DNA from: Kangiella spongicola
Lineage (GTDB): Bacteria > Pseudomonadota > Gammaproteobacteria > Enterobacterales > Kangiellaceae
Direction: 5' to 3'
Assembly: GCF_003194565.2 (NCBI RefSeq)
Contig: NZ_QICH01000003.1
Coordinates: 481,950 to 545,949 of the forward strand
DNA length: 64,000 nucleotides
Part shown: positions 8,911 through 19,245 of the stretch, one piece after another
How the letters are laid out: each line of letters starts with the position of its first letter
How positions within the stretch are numbered: the first letter of the stretch is position 1
The notes under the pieces: model-generated
What the model saw: only the letters and a program-made list of their open reading frames with translations
What the model was told of the DNA's origin: nothing
Databases searched by the model: none
Position numbers and translations under genes: made by a program

Positions 8911-11520
8911 ATGACAAAACAAGAAGCCGCACCACAGAACCTCGAACACCACACCCCAATGATGCGCCAATATTGGCGTTTAAAGCAGGATCATAAAGAA
9001 TACATGTTGTTTTACCGCATGGGCGATTTTTATGAGCTGTTTTATGACGATGCCAAGCGCGCTGCGGAATTATTAGACATTACGCTAACTAAGCGTGGTT
9101 CGTCTGCGGGCGAGCCGATCCCTATGGCTGGCGTGCCCTTTCATGCAGTGGACTCCTATTTGGCTCGAATCGTAAAGCTTGGCGAGTCGGTGGCGATTTG
9201 TGAGCAAGTAGGCGATCCGGCGACTAGCAAAGGGCCTGTCGAGCGTAAAGTGGTTCGAATTGTGACGCCAGGTACGCTCTACGATGAAAACCTTTTGGAC
9301 GCGCTATCGGAAAACATACTTGCCTCTGTTTATAAGAAGAATAATCATTTTGGCCTCGCCTGCTTAGACATGGCGAGTGGTCGCTTCTGGCTATCGGAGT
9401 TTGAAGATGAACTGGGGTTACAAGCCGAGCTACATCGCGTCAAACCAGCGGAACTGTTATTAGCGGATAATCAGCAAAACCTTAGCCATTTAGTGAAAAG
9501 CTCGATTCAGTGGCAACCCGACTGGGAGTTTGACTACGAGCAGAATCTAACCAAGCTCCTCGAACACTTTAAGGTTAAAAGCTTAGCCTCATTCGGTTGC
9601 GAAGATTACCGTTTGGCCGTTTCTGCCGCTGGCGTGGTATTGGATTATGCCAAGAAAACCCAGCTTAACGCCCTGCCTCATATTCGTATGTTGCAGCGTC
9701 TTTCCGACACCGATCACTTGGTACTCGATCCTGCAACTCGCAAAAACCTTGAACTCACTGAAAATATCCAAGGCCAACAGCACAATACCCTGTTCGAAGT
9801 CATGAATAGCACCAAGACGGTGATGGGCGGTCGTTTACTAAAGCGCTGGTTGCACAGTCCGCTAAGTAAAAACGTCTCTGTTGAGAAGCGACAGGAAGCA
9901 GTTTCCGCGCTAAAAACAGATTTAATTTATAGCGAACTGCAAACAAGCCTTAGTGAAATTGCCGATATCGAGCGTATCGTTACTCGCTTAGCGCTGGGTA
10001 GCGCGAATCCTCGCGATTTGAAGCGTCTTCAGATTGGACTCGGCAAATCTGCAGAAATTAAAGACTATTTAAGTCAGCAAAACGTATCTTTGTCGTTGGT
10101 CGACTCGATTGAACCTTTACCAGAAGTGCAACAGTTACTGAACAAAGCCATTATCGAACAACCGCCAATGGTGATTCGTGATGGTGGTGTTATCGCCGAA
10201 GGTTATCATCAAGAGCTCGACGAACTCAGAAATCTCGCCAATGACGCTAGCGACTTTATGCTCCAGCTTGAGCAGCGTGAAAAAGAACGCAGTGGTATTA
10301 ATACACTTAAAGTTGGCTACAACCGTGTGCATGGCTTTTATATTGAAATCTCACGCGCACAAAGCGATATGGCGCCTGCGGAATACATTCGTCGTCAGAC
10401 CTTAAAAAACGCCGAACGCTTTATTACACCAGAGCTTAAAGAGTACGAAGAAAAGGTGCTGAGCAGTAAAACGCGTGCGCTAACGTTAGAAAAACGTCTT
10501 TATGAAGAGTTGGTTCAGCAGTTACAAGAGTTCGTGCCGAGTATTCAAAACACAGCGACCGCCATTGCCGAGCTCGATGTGCTTGCCTGTTTCGCCGAAC
10601 GTGCTGAGAACTTAAATCTAGCGCGCCCGACTTTTAGCGACAAGCCAGGTATTAAAATTACAGCTGGTAGACACCCTGTGGTCGAATACCACAGCAAAGA
10701 GCCGTTTATTCCGAATAGCTTAGAATTATCGCCACAACGTCGCTCGTTAATTATTACGGGCCCGAACATGGGCGGTAAATCAACCTATATGCGCCAAGCC
10801 GCATTAATTACTCTGCTCGCTTATACTGGCGCTTTCGTGCCAGCAGAATCAGCTGAGCTAGGGCCTATCGATCGGATTTTTACACGAATCGGGGCGTCGG
10901 ATGATCTGGCTAGCGGTCGCTCGACCTTTATGGTGGAGATGTCGGAAACGGCTAATATTCTGAATAACGCTACCGCCAACAGTTTAGTTTTGCTCGACGA
11001 AATTGGTCGTGGCACTAGCACCTTCGATGGCCTTGCCCTCGCCTCGGCTACCATGCGCTATATTCATGAAAAGCTTAATTCGCTGACATTATTCGCGACT
11101 CACTACTTTGAGCTAACACAACAGATCCAAGAATGGGCTGACTGCGCCAATGTGCATTTTGGTGCAAGCGAGTTCGAATCTAAACAAACTGGCGCTACCA
11201 AACTGGTGTTCTCACACCAAGTCGCCGAAGGGCCAGCCAGCCAAAGCTATGGTATTCAGGTGGCACAGCTTGCGGGATTACCTAAAGCGGTTATCCATAA
11301 TGCAAAAGCTCTACTAAGTTATTTTGAGCAAAACGGTACTCATGAAACCTCAAGCTCAATAAACAATGATGTTATGCCACAGCTTGATTTACTGGATGTA
11401 GAAGAGCCAGAACCAGCCTCTAACGAAGCACTAGAATTGTTAGAATCAATAACTCCCGACGATTTATCGCCTCGCGAAGCGTTGGAACTATTGTATAAGT
11501 TAAAAGAATCGCTAAAATAA
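8911..11520 (+). CDS. mutS: DNA mismatch repair protein MutS
   Basis: Recognises mismatches and small loops and recruits MutL. The 869-residue protein has the mismatch-binding Phe-X-Glu motif in [11 protein letters not shown] (about residue 40), connector and lever domains, the clamp, and the ABC ATPase with Walker [11 protein letters not shown] (about 618) and Walker [15 protein letters not shown] (about 696). The C terminus keeps the short dimer/tetramer helix region ([18 protein letters not shown]). The ATG at 8911 agrees with the family N terminus [12 protein letters not shown]. Confidence 0.98.
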   Translation: MTKQEAAPQNLEHHTPMMRQYWRLKQDHKEYMLFYRMGDFYELFYDDAKRAAELLDITLTKRGSSAGEPIPMAGVPFHAVDSYLARIVKLGESVAICEQVGDPATSKGPVERKVVRIVTPGTLYDENLLDALSENILASVYKKNNHFGLACLDMASGRFWLSEFEDELGLQAELHRVKPAELLLADNQQNLSHLVKSSIQWQPDWEFDYEQNLTKLLEHFKVKSLASFGCEDYRLAVSAAGVVLDYAKKTQLNALPHIRMLQRLSDTDHLVLDPATRKNLELTENIQGQQHNTLFEVMNSTKTVMGGRLLKRWLHSPLSKNVSVEKRQEAVSALKTDLIYSELQTSLSEIADIERIVTRLALGSANPRDLKRLQIGLGKSAEIKDYLSQQNVSLSLVDSIEPLPEVQQLLNKAIIEQPPMVIRDGGVIAEGYHQELDELRNLANDASDFMLQLEQREKERSGINTLKVGYNRVHGFYIEISRAQSDMAPAEYIRRQTLKNAERFITPELKEYEEKVLSSKTRALTLEKRLYEELVQQLQEFVPSIQNTATAIAELDVLACFAERAENLNLARPTFSDKPGIKITAGRHPVVEYHSKEPFIPNSLELSPQRRSLIITGPNMGGKSTYMRQAALITLLAYTGAFVPAESAELGPIDRIFTRIGASDDLASGRSTFMVEMSETANILNNATANSLVLLDEIGRGTSTFDGLALASATMRYIHEKLNSLTLFATHYFELTQQIQEWADCANVHFGASEFESKQTGATKLVFSHQVAEGPASQSYGIQVAQLAGLPKAVIHNAKALLSYFEQNGTHETSSSINNDVMPQLDLLDVEEPEPASNEALELLESITPDDLSPREALELLYKLKESLK

Positions 11521-11580
11521 CGCTGCTACTGGTATTCTGATATCGAGTTATCAGCAAGAATCGCAATTTAGGAGAGACTC

Positions 11581-11904
11581 ATGGCGTTCGTAGTTACCGA
11601 AAACTGCATTAAATGTAAATACACCGACTGCGTGGAAGTATGTCCTGTGGACTGTTTTTATGAAGGGCCAAACTTTTTGGTGATTAATCCAGACGAGTGT
11701 ATTGACTGTGCATTATGCGAACCTGAGTGTCCTGCCGAAGCGATTTTTGAAGAAGATGATGTTCCAGCAGGCATGGAAAACTTCATCGAGCTAAACGCTG
11801 AACTCTCTGAAGAGTGGCCAAATATTACTGAACAAAAAGATCCATTCCCTGATGCCGCAGAGTGGGATGGTAAAAAAGGCAAGCTTCAATACCTAGAAAA
11901 GTAA
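11581..11904 (+). CDS. fdxA: 7Fe ferredoxin FdxA
   Basis: A 107-residue ferredoxin carrying one [3Fe-4S] and one [4Fe-4S] cluster, like Azotobacter FdI. Cysteine motifs are [17 protein letters not shown] at the N terminus and [12 protein letters not shown] at about residue 40-52. The long acidic C-terminal tail is typical. AGGAGAG lies upstream of the ATG. Its position directly after mutS matches Pseudomonas. Confidence 0.95.
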   Translation: MAFVVTENCIKCKYTDCVEVCPVDCFYEGPNFLVINPDECIDCALCEPECPAEAIFEEDDVPAGMENFIELNAELSEEWPNITEQKDPFPDAAEWDGKKGKLQYLEK

Positions 11905-11921
11905 GCCTCAAGACACTATTC

Positions 11922-11948
11922 AAAAGCCCTCGACTTGAGGGCTTTTTT
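11922..11948. terminator. Bidirectional terminator between fdxA and arsJ
   Basis: Stem AAAAGCCCTC / GAGGGCTTTT with a five-base loop, followed by a run of T on the plus strand and TTTT on the minus strand. It can end transcription of both converging genes. Confidence 0.85.
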
Positions 11949-11970
11949 GATCGTCTCAACTATTATCTGC

Positions 11971-13215
11971 TTAAGCGCTAGAAAGCTCGTTAGATGATTG
12001 TTTTGGAATAAGTAGCGACAACAAGGCGGCCACTACAATAAACGCCGCCGAGACGATAAGGCATGAAATCAATCCGTACGCTTGATAAATCCAGCCTGAT
12101 AAAACCGTTCCTAGCAATCTTCCCATGGCGTTCGCCATGTAATAAAAGCCGACATCGAGCGATACACCGTCCTCACGCGCCATCTGGACGATGAGAAAGC
12201 TGTGAAGTGATGAATTAATGGCAAAAATGATGCCGAAGATTAGTAAGCCGATAACCAATGCTAGTTGTGGCGATAAGTTGAAATACAAAGCGGCAGCAAT
12301 GAATAATGGCGTCACCGCTAAAATTAATGCCCAATTGAAAGCTGTCATCCCCGTTGGTGGCGCGGATGATTGGCGGGATGTAATCTTCGGTGCCAAGGTT
12401 TGAATAACGCCATAGCCGATTATCCAAAGCGCTAGAAAGGCGCCGACATAAGTGTGTGACCAGTCGAACTGGCTCGTTAAATACACTGGCAAAGCGACCA
12501 CGAACCAAACATCACGAGCGCCAAATAAAAACAGTCGCGCTGCTGATAAGTAATTTATAGCCGAGCTTTTTGAGAAGATGTGTGAAAACTTAGGTTTTGC
12601 TTTACTGCGTCCCAAGTCTTGCTTTAGTTTAATTAGGCTGAAAGTCCAGACCGTTAATAACATCAAAACCATGGCCAAAATGGCGCCTTTAAAGCCCACT
12701 AGCGCCAGCAATAAACCTCCTAGGAAAAAGCCCACACCCTTTAAGGTGTTTTTAGAGCCGGTTAATAACGCTACCCAACGGTATAACTGATTGTTTTGAT
12801 CTTTGGCGACCAAGGTTTTGATAGCACTTTTAGCGCTCATCTTATTCAGATCTTTGGCGACTCCGGAAATCGCTTGGGCCGTCATAACCCATGGAACTGT
12901 GAGCATGGCACTAGGAATCAGCAATAACCCTAGGGCTAAAATTTGCAGTCCTAAGCCAATATTCATGGTTTTGTTCAAACCAATTCGGGCGCCCAACCAA
13001 CCACCAATTAAGTTTGTCACCACACCAAAAAATTCGTACAACAAAAACAACATGGCGATTTGAAGAGGACTATAACCTAGCTGGTGAAAATGTAGCACCA
13101 CCAGCATACGCAAAGCACCATCGGTTAAGGTAAAAGCCCAGTAGTTACCAGTAATCACCATGTACTGTCGAACTTGTGGCGATAAGTTTTGTAGCAGACC
13201 GGTTAAGGTTCTCAT
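11971..13215 (-). CDS. arsJ: Organoarsenical efflux MFS permease ArsJ
   Basis: Exports 1-arseno-3-phosphoglycerate, which then decays to arsenate outside the cell. The 414-residue protein has about twelve transmembrane segments and closely follows known ArsJ sequence: MVITGNYWAFTLTDGALRML, GLNKTMNIGLGLQ, DLNKMSAKSAIKTLV, LLTGSKNTLKGVGFFLGG, and LFLFGARDVWFVVALPVYL. It begins 3 bp after the GAPDH gene, so the two are co-transcribed. Confidence 0.93.
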   Translation of the reverse strand: MRTLTGLLQNLSPQVRQYMVITGNYWAFTLTDGALRMLVVLHFHQLGYSPLQIAMLFLLYEFFGVVTNLIGGWLGARIGLNKTMNIGLGLQILALGLLLIPSAMLTVPWVMTAQAISGVAKDLNKMSAKSAIKTLVAKDQNNQLYRWVALLTGSKNTLKGVGFFLGGLLLALVGFKGAILAMVLMLLTVWTFSLIKLKQDLGRSKAKPKFSHIFSKSSAINYLSAARLFLFGARDVWFVVALPVYLTSQFDWSHTYVGAFLALWIIGYGVIQTLAPKITSRQSSAPPTGMTAFNWALILAVTPLFIAAALYFNLSPQLALVIGLLIFGIIFAINSSLHSFLIVQMAREDGVSLDVGFYYMANAMGRLLGTVLSGWIYQAYGLISCLIVSAAFIVVAALLSLLIPKQSSNELSSA

Positions 13216-13218
13216 CGA

Positions 13219-14229
13219 TTAAGCCACGCCCTTCTCTATAACCAAATTTACTAACTCAGCCGTACGGTTGGCGTAGCCCCACTCGTTGTCATACCACAAG
13301 TAAAGTTTTACCTGAGTACCGTTAACCACCATAGTCGACAGCGCATCGACAATGCTCGAACGTGGATCAGTTTTATAGTCGACCGACACCAATGGGCGCT
13401 CTTCATAACCTAAAATATCTTTTAACTCGCCCTCGGCTGCTTTTTTAAATAAGGCGTTAACTTCTTCGGCGCTCGTTTCTTTTTCCACCTCAAACACACA
13501 GTCTGTAATCGATGCGTTTGCTAAAGGAACACGCACAGCATGGCCATTTAGCTTCCCTTTCAATTCAGGGAAGATATGCGTAATCGCCGTGGCTGAGCCT
13601 GTCGTAGTCGGAATCAGGTTCATACCGCAGGCTCGCGCACGACGTAAGTCTTTATGCGCCGCATCGAGAATCGTTTGTGTATTGGTAATGTCATGAATGG
13701 TGGTCATGCTGCCATGTTTTATGCCAAGATTTTCATGGATTACCTTTACCGCTGGCGCTAAGCAGTTTGTGGTACAAGAAGCGGCTGTAACAATCGGGTA
13801 TTTTGACTTGTCATATAAGTCATCATTAACCCCCATAACCACATTCAGCACGCCCTCTTCTTTAACTGGTGCCGTGACCACGACACGTTTAACACCTTGG
13901 GTTAAATACTCTTGTAATGATTCTTGAGATTTAAACTTCCCCGAAGCCTCTATCACTAAATCACAAGTTGACCAATCGGTTTGCTGTATCGAGCGGTTTT
14001 GGCTAAATCCAATCTTAGAGTCACCGATAACAATATCACCCTCAGACTCTTCCGCTTCATATTCCCAGCGACCATGAACTGAATCAAAATTGAGCAAGTG
14101 GGCAAAGGTATGAGCACCTCCTGCCGGATCATTAATGAGGCAAACATCAATGTTTGGTGAGCCCCAAAGCGCACGCAGGGTTAAGCGCCCCATACGGCCA
14201 AAGCCATTAATACCTACTTTAATTGGCAT
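13219..14229 (-). CDS. ArsJ-associated glyceraldehyde-3-phosphate dehydrogenase
   Basis: In the arsenate pathway this enzyme uses arsenate in place of phosphate and makes 1-arseno-3-phosphoglycerate for export by ArsJ. The 336-residue protein has the NAD-binding start [18 protein letters not shown], catalytic SCTTNC near residue 150, and the ending [16 protein letters not shown]. Its place between arsR and arsJ with tight spacing marks it as the arsenic-dedicated paralogue and not the glycolytic copy (inference from context). Confidence 0.92.
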   Translation of the reverse strand: MPIKVGINGFGRMGRLTLRALWGSPNIDVCLINDPAGGAHTFAHLLNFDSVHGRWEYEAEESEGDIVIGDSKIGFSQNRSIQQTDWSTCDLVIEASGKFKSQESLQEYLTQGVKRVVVTAPVKEEGVLNVVMGVNDDLYDKSKYPIVTAASCTTNCLAPAVKVIHENLGIKHGSMTTIHDITNTQTILDAAHKDLRRARACGMNLIPTTTGSATAITHIFPELKGKLNGHAVRVPLANASITDCVFEVEKETSAEEVNALFKKAAEGELKDILGYEERPLVSVDYKTDPRSSIVDALSTMVVNGTQVKLYLWYDNEWGYANRTAELVNLVIEKGVA

Positions 14230-14252
14230 CTCATTTTCCTCGCAAAAATCGG

Positions 14253-14591
14253 TTAATCACAACAACTGGGACGATTTTCCATCGCCGCCAAGTTGTCTAA
14301 ATAGGTTTGAATCATGTTTTCCTGAGCAGTCAGTGTCACGTCCAATACCGACAATGCCCAGTCAGACAGCTCTTCATTGAGCCGGTAATAAATCCATTGA
14401 CGTTGCCTGCGAGTAGCGACTACTCCTAGGTTTTTCAGTTGCGCTAAATGACGCGAAACTTTAGGCTGAGACTCTTGCAGCGCCTCGGTCAGCTCACATA
14501 CACACAGCTCTTTTTCATGACGTATAAGCAGTAACGTCTTTAGGCGCGTTTCGTCAGACAGGCATTTAAACAACTCAGTTGACTTAATCAT
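14253..14591 (-). CDS. arsR: Arsenic-responsive repressor ArsR
   Basis: A 112-residue ArsR/SmtB winged-helix repressor. The [11 protein letters not shown] segment supplies the Cys-Val-Cys arsenic site in the recognition helix region, and a second CC pair lies at the C terminus (RPSCCD). The helix-turn-helix [18 protein letters not shown] follows. It is the first gene of arsR-GAPDH-arsJ (23 bp, then 3 bp gaps) and probably represses its own operon through the palindrome at 14624. Confidence 0.94.
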   Translation of the reverse strand: MIKSTELFKCLSDETRLKTLLLIRHEKELCVCELTEALQESQPKVSRHLAQLKNLGVVATRRQRQWIYYRLNEELSDWALSVLDVTLTAQENMIQTYLDNLAAMENRPSCCD

Positions 14592-14623
14592 AATTTGGTA
14601 CCAACAACGATTTAAAATATCGC

Positions 14624-14637
14624 TATATTTGAATATA
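14624..14637. promoter_or_regulatory. Probable ArsR operator
   Basis: TATATTTGAATATA is a perfect 6-bp inverted repeat around TG, 33 bp upstream of the arsR start codon. ArsR sites are AT-rich dyads of this kind close to the -10 region. The assignment is by position and symmetry. Confidence 0.6.
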
Positions 14638-14703
14638 TGGATGATCGTATATAAGAATCATATTGATGTAAATAGCTTTCATAAAATTGTCACAGTTCGC
14701 ACA

Positions 14704-14730
14704 TACAAAAACACCGGCGAATGCCGGTGT
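14704..14730 (-). terminator. Terminator after the lipoprotein amidohydrolase gene
   Basis: On the minus strand, ACACCGGC and GCCGGTGT form an 8-bp stem with a four-base loop, followed by TTTTTG. It lies 22 bp past the stop of the gene at 14752. Confidence 0.85.
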
Positions 14731-14751
14731 TTGAATATATAACAGATGTAA

Positions 14752-16920
14752 CTAGTTAAGCTCGAAATCAATCGAATCGGCAAACGGCTTAATACCTATC
14801 GCTTCATAAATATCATCAGGCTTATAAATTCGCTGTACCTTAATGACTAAAGAAATATTACGCAGATTACTGATATCTTCTAAAGGGTTACCATCGACAA
14901 ACACCAAGTCTGCCTGCTTACCCTCTTTGATAGAGCCCACATTCTCAGCGTTTCCGACCACTTCAGCGGAGCCAAGGGTTGCGAGTTTTAAAACATCAGC
15001 ATTAGAGATGCCTGCATCTGCATAGAGCTCCAGCTCACGGTGCAACGTGAACCCAGCTATAGCATCAGTTCCAGGAACAACTGTCACACCGCTATCGTGT
15101 AGCTTCTTGACCATTGCTGACATCGCCTCCATCGACGCATCGTAAGCTGGGCGCTGCTCGGCGCTAATATCCATCACGGGTTTTGTAAACTGACGCGCGA
15201 TATTGGCCGGTAGGTGCTCATAGACAGCTTCAATCTCAGGATCAATGACGCCACCTTTTCTAAAAAGGCTGTTAAAAGTCGACACGGTTGGATCGACTTC
15301 GACGCCTTTTTCTTTAAGCTTGGCTAAAAAGTCGTTCACCTCTTTACTTTCAAGGTCCAGCTCATGAGCTTTTTCGCCCACCATCGAGAAGCGTAGTCGC
15401 TTACGAGTATCGACACCTTTACCTAAGAAGTTTAAAAACAGCATGTTGATATGTTGGATTTCATCAAAGCCCGCATCGACCGCTTCTTCCGCCGTCATAA
15501 AGGCAGGAATGTGACCACTCAAACGCATTCCCTTGCTGTGAACATGCTCAGCCAATGGCTTAACCCACTCTGGCTCCATAGAGCTGTAGGTTTTTATCTG
15601 AATATAGCCGCGCTCAGCGTACCAATCGACTGCTTTTTTCGCTTCTTCTAATGAGGAAACTGTTTTTCCCATCTTCATGGCGTAAGGACTTTCGCGATCC
15701 ATAAAGCCAGCTCGATAAACATCGCCACCGATAATTACTGCGCTTTCGGCTAACTCCTCAACGGCCACAATATTGTCATGAGTATTGCCCATATCGCGAA
15801 CATTGGTAACACCGGCTGGAATGTTTAGTAAGCCGTCGCCCTTACTCAAGTGACCGTGCATATCCCATAAGCCTGGAATTAATGTTTTGCCGGTTGCGTT
15901 AATGACGGTGTATTCATCACTCGGCTTTATCACATAAGACTCAACAATTTTATCGATCTTGCCATCAACCACGACAATGGCTTTATTCTCGACCAAAGTG
16001 CCGCTTTCCACGTCAACATAATTAGCGTTGGTAACTAGAATCGGTTTTTCTGAAACATGAGTAAGTTTCTGGGATAAGTCTCTAAGATATTGATTATCAG
16101 CTTCTTTTTGTCTTGCCTGAAGCTTTTCGAGGTTCTTTCGTCCCCAGCCTTTTGCGATAACGCCAAACCAGCCACCATCATCGGAGGCAAAGAAGTTATT
16201 GTCTTCATCGTACCAAGCAAAGTCAGGCGTTAAACCGAGCCCCACAACGCCAATTAAGCGCACAGTCTTTTGCTCTTCGCCTTTGGTTAGCGTGACTGTG
16301 TCTAATTCAATTAGCGACGCAGTGCCGCTTGGTAACAGCTCAATTTTATTATCTTCGTCATTGAGTAAAGCTTTTACTAAGAAGTTTGAGGATACGCCTG
16401 TGCCGTCACTTGGAATATAAAATTTACTCTCTTTAATTTGTGCACTGCCCTGCTCGTTAAGGCTTTTCCACTCGGCTTTACCATCTTTTAGAGTAAAGCT
16501 CTCATCGATCGGCGCACCAAAAGCGGAGATGCCTTCTATATTTTGACTGATGACATAGCCATCTTCGCCAACGACCACAGTTTCGTTAATGTTAACGCGC
16601 CTGTTATTCCAACCTAGTTCAAGATTAGACTTAACGGTTTGACCTTCCTGCTCCACGGTTAAGGTTCCCGCTGTGTCTTCTTTGTTATAAATATTAAAGA
16701 CTAAAGGTGGCTCTACGACGGCATCGTTTTGCTCGCTATTGGTTTGCTCTTTGCTTGCCTCAGAAACATCCGCGCTAGTTTGGCTAGAACTTTGAGCTTG
16801 CGACTGCTCTACGACAGGGCTTCCGTTTACCTCTTCGTTTTTATCAGAAGAATCACAGCCCGTAAGCGCCAAAGCAACACACAGCGCTACCCCAGAAAGA
16901 GAGCTCGTTATAAAGGTCAT
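14752..16920 (-). CDS. Lipoprotein amidohydrolase (imidazolonepropionase-like)
   Basis: A 722-residue secreted lipoprotein. The signal peptide ends in the lipobox LTGC (Cys about 22), followed by a Ser/Glu-rich linker. An unassigned beta-rich region covers about residues 70-270. The metal-dependent hydrolase follows: GLWDMHGHLSKG (metal His pair, about residue 353), the carboxylate-type region IKTYSS, HSKGMRLSGHIPA, IQHINM, and GTDAIAGFTLHRELE near 620. It ends with the amidohydrolase cap strand QADLVFVDGNPLEDI. The substrate is unknown; relatives are Xaa-Pro or cyclic-amide hydrolases. Confidence 0.85.
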   Translation of the reverse strand: MTFITSSLSGVALCVALALTGCDSSDKNEEVNGSPVVEQSQAQSSSQTSADVSEASKEQTNSEQNDAVVEPPLVFNIYNKEDTAGTLTVEQEGQTVKSNLELGWNNRRVNINETVVVGEDGYVISQNIEGISAFGAPIDESFTLKDGKAEWKSLNEQGSAQIKESKFYIPSDGTGVSSNFLVKALLNDEDNKIELLPSGTASLIELDTVTLTKGEEQKTVRLIGVVGLGLTPDFAWYDEDNNFFASDDGGWFGVIAKGWGRKNLEKLQARQKEADNQYLRDLSQKLTHVSEKPILVTNANYVDVESGTLVENKAIVVVDGKIDKIVESYVIKPSDEYTVINATGKTLIPGLWDMHGHLSKGDGLLNIPAGVTNVRDMGNTHDNIVAVEELAESAVIIGGDVYRAGFMDRESPYAMKMGKTVSSLEEAKKAVDWYAERGYIQIKTYSSMEPEWVKPLAEHVHSKGMRLSGHIPAFMTAEEAVDAGFDEIQHINMLFLNFLGKGVDTRKRLRFSMVGEKAHELDLESKEVNDFLAKLKEKGVEVDPTVSTFNSLFRKGGVIDPEIEAVYEHLPANIARQFTKPVMDISAEQRPAYDASMEAMSAMVKKLHDSGVTVVPGTDAIAGFTLHRELELYADAGISNADVLKLATLGSAEVVGNAENVGSIKEGKQADLVFVDGNPLEDISNLRNISLVIKVQRIYKPDDIYEAIGIKPFADSIDFELN

Positions 16921-16986
16921 AAGTAAATCCTTGTCATTTTGTTTGTAGACAGCTTATAACTGCTTTTATGAGCTGTCTATATTTCA

Positions 16987-17115
16987 ATCAATCTTTTTAA
17001 CGATTAAACATAACCTATTGGCTGGCACTTTATCTGAATAATGAGTTTTAGTAGATAATTGAACTTCCCTGCTCTTCTTGTCCTTTGTGCTAGCACAGCC
17101 CCCTAACAGAGATTG
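16987..17115 (-). pseudogene. Remnant of a small lipoprotein gene cut by repeats
   Basis: On the minus strand the frame reads LLGGCASTKDKKSREV and continues without a stop to KVPANRLCLIVKKID and TGA. This is a clear lipobox followed by a mature lipoprotein of about 40 residues. The upstream part is not a signal peptide; it is the interspersed repeat (GAGATTGCCACGG, from 17109), and no start codon with a Shine-Dalgarno is present. I infer that the repeat array replaced the signal sequence. It could still be expressed from a longer frame starting near 17208. Confidence 0.45.
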
Positions 17116-17785
17116 CCACGGCCACTTCGGGCCTCGCAATGACGAAGTAATAACTAACCCTCGTCTTCGCGAAGGACCAATAGCAACTATGGCGATCTCG
17201 TTCTTCAATAAACCACCTCAATCAATTACACAGTGGTTAACCCCTCCTACGTCATCGCAAAACAACTCAGTCGTGAAAGCTAACTCGTATGTGACTCAGG
17301 AGATTGCCACGGCCACTTCGTGGCCTCGCAATGACGAAGTAATAACCAACCCTCGTCTTTGCGAAGGAGCAATAGCGACTGCGGCGATCTCGCTCTTCAA
17401 TAAACCACCTCAATCAATTACACAGTGGTTAACCCCTCCTACGTCATCGCAAAACAACTCAGTCGTGAAAGCTAACTCGTATGTGACTCAGGTGATTGCC
17501 ACGGCCACTTCGTGGCCTCGCAATGACGAAGTAATAATCCCCCTCGTCTTCGCCAAGGAGCAATAGCGACTGCGGCGATCTCGCTCTTCAATAAACCACC
17601 TCAATCAATTACACAGTGATTACCCCTCCCACGTCATCGCAAATCAATTCAGTAGCGATAGCTATATTCGTAAGTATCTCAGGAGATTGCCACGGCCACT
17701 TCGTGACCTCTCAATGACGAACTAATAACCAACCTCGTCTTCGCGAAGGAGCGATAGCGACTGTGGCGATCTCGCTCTTCAATGA
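17105..17785. repeat. Tandem array of ~192-bp units, about 3.5 copies
   Basis: The landmark GATTGCCACGGCCACTTCG starts at 17111, 17302 and 17494, and a variant starts at 17685, so spacing is 191, 192 and 191 bp. Each unit has a palindromic part bounded by GAGATTGCC and GGCGATCTC (for example 17301-17391), related to the element at 7452. A roughly 100-bp spacer includes the string aataaaccacctcaatcaat. The fourth copy is truncated. An open frame of 162 codons runs through the array but reflects the repeats only. Confidence 0.92.
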
Positions 17786-17801
17786 GCAAACTTGAAATCA
17801 G

Positions 17802-18590
17802 TTATTCGGTGATTAACTGATACTCGTCAAACTTAGCAAATGCTTTGACTAGCTCACCTTCCGTAAGATCGATGCTTTGTACCAACTGACACAACTTCTC
17901 AGCTTGCTTTTCGAGCGCTTCGCCACGAGCTTCAAACTGCTGTTCCATTTCCTGACCAAACTTCTCCATGCGCTGCTCGAAGGCTTTAACCTTGTCTTCG
18001 TTACCACTTAAAGCTGCCGCAACAATCTCGCCCACATTGTTTTCCATAAAGTCAGCCACGGCACTTTCAACTAGCGCTTCGAACTCAGCTTCGAAGTTTG
18101 AGCTTTCAATATATTCCACAATACCCTCAGGACGAAGGTGGTTCTGGCTAATGTGCTGACTTAAACCAGCTGAAAGCTTTTCGACTTTAACCGTGAATTC
18201 TTTAGCTTTATCAGGGTTGTCATGTAGCAAAGCCGAGGTCACGCTAGCCACAGCATCCACAGCAATCGCGCTTGCCTCGTTGGCTACTGCAGCAGCCTGA
18301 GGTAAGAGTTGTCGAATTTGTTGGTTGTACTCTTTTAGCAAAGTTTGCTGCTCGGCGTTAAGGGCTTGTTTATTACCATCCAGATACAGTTCTTGTGCAG
18401 GAGTTGACCCTTTCCCCAAGATTAAAACCTTCTGTTGTCCCTGAGTGGAAAAACTTAGCTCGTTATTTTTAACATCAATGTTATAAGCAAGGTCGGCATC
18501 ACAAACTAAATCATTAGAGTGTGCCATGCCGCTAGCACTGCCGAGAGTTAACATAATGCCAACTAGGCTCGTTGTTAATAGGTGTTTCAT
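17802..18590 (-). CDS. DUF2884 (YggN-like) exported protein
   Basis: A 262-residue protein with a signal peptide (cleavage near GMA-HS, residue 23). It matches the DUF2884/YggN pattern in ELYLDGNKQALNAEQQTLLKEY and QIRQLLPQAAAVANEA. The C-terminal half is strongly charged and probably helical, with two cysteines (VCDAD and KLCQLV) that could pair. The function of the family is unknown; a periplasmic role is expected from the signal peptide. Confidence 0.8.
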   Translation of the reverse strand: MKHLLTTSLVGIMLTLGSASGMAHSNDLVCDADLAYNIDVKNNELSFSTQGQQKVLILGKGSTPAQELYLDGNKQALNAEQQTLLKEYNQQIRQLLPQAAAVANEASAIAVDAVASVTSALLHDNPDKAKEFTVKVEKLSAGLSQHISQNHLRPEGIVEYIESSNFEAEFEALVESAVADFMENNVGEIVAAALSGNEDKVKAFEQRMEKFGQEMEQQFEARGEALEKQAEKLCQLVQSIDLTEGELVKAFAKFDEYQLITE

Positions 18591-18755
18591 GCTGAATTCC
18601 TCATCAATTAAGTGGTTCGTACACTATTTAAGATGAGGCAAAGTAGTGAAAAGGTTTAGCGAATTAATCTGAAAAAAGGCGCTTTAGGGTAACAAATTGT
18701 AAATGGCTCGCACTGTTTCTAACAACGCGAACCATACTATTTCTTATAAAATCAA

Positions 18756-19040
18756 TTAGATACCGATATTACTTAAACTGTTTGAAATACGACGAATAAA
18801 GCTGCTTAAAGACGGATATTCGCGCTCAAAGTTATACAAACGCTCCTGAAAACGCTCGATCAGATACTCTTCTGGCTTCTCTTCGGCATCTTGTTGGAAC
18901 AATCGAGACTCTATAATCAACTCAAGCTTGGCTAAAGTTAGCGTTTCTTCTTTAGTAAATTCCTTTTGATTTTCAATAAGTAAGAGTAAATCGTTCGCTT
19001 TTTCAACAATTTGCGTCTTAGTAAGTTCTGAATTGCTCAT
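18756..19040 (-). CDS. Small hypothetical protein
   Basis: A 94-residue soluble, charged protein. It begins MSNSELTKTQIVEKANDLLLL and ends FIRRISNSLSNIGI; helix and coiled-coil content looks high. I do not recognise a family. The ATG at 19040 is chosen because AAAGGT precedes it; a longer frame back to 19100 has no ribosome site. It is divergent from the gene at 19246. Confidence 0.65.
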   Translation of the reverse strand: MSNSELTKTQIVEKANDLLLLIENQKEFTKEETLTLAKLELIIESRLFQQDAEEKPEEYLIERFQERLYNFEREYPSLSSFIRRISNSLSNIGI

Positions 19041-19245
19041 AAATTGATACCTTTGAAACATTTTATTACCCATTCTAAGTGATAGACACATAAAATTCAT
19101 TGGTCAATTACTCTCCATAGCATATAATTTGCACTGGTCTGATGGGCTTTGCCATTTACTTTTGGTGGCAAGTCGAATTTGATACCGGTAGAACGAATCG
19201 CAAAGCTTTAACAGGCCACCAACACAACTACATAGAAGGATTAGC

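Noticed and set aside
8701..8970. 89-codon frame on the minus strand upstream of mutS
   Set aside because: Its middle is the translated interspersed repeat (for example IPWLDHGIQ), a common artefact, and its start overlaps mutS.
16984..17208. 74-codon frame as an intact protein
   Set aside because: Only the last ~43 residues look real (lipobox onward); the N-terminal part is repeat sequence, so it is listed as a remnant.
17078..17566. 162-codon open frame on the plus strand
   Set aside because: It consists of copies of the ~192-bp repeat translated in one frame, starts outside any ribosome site and has no protein-like features.
17105..17785. CRISPR array
   Set aside because: The repeats are ~192 bp with similar spacers, there are no short identical repeats with unique spacers, and no cas genes are present.
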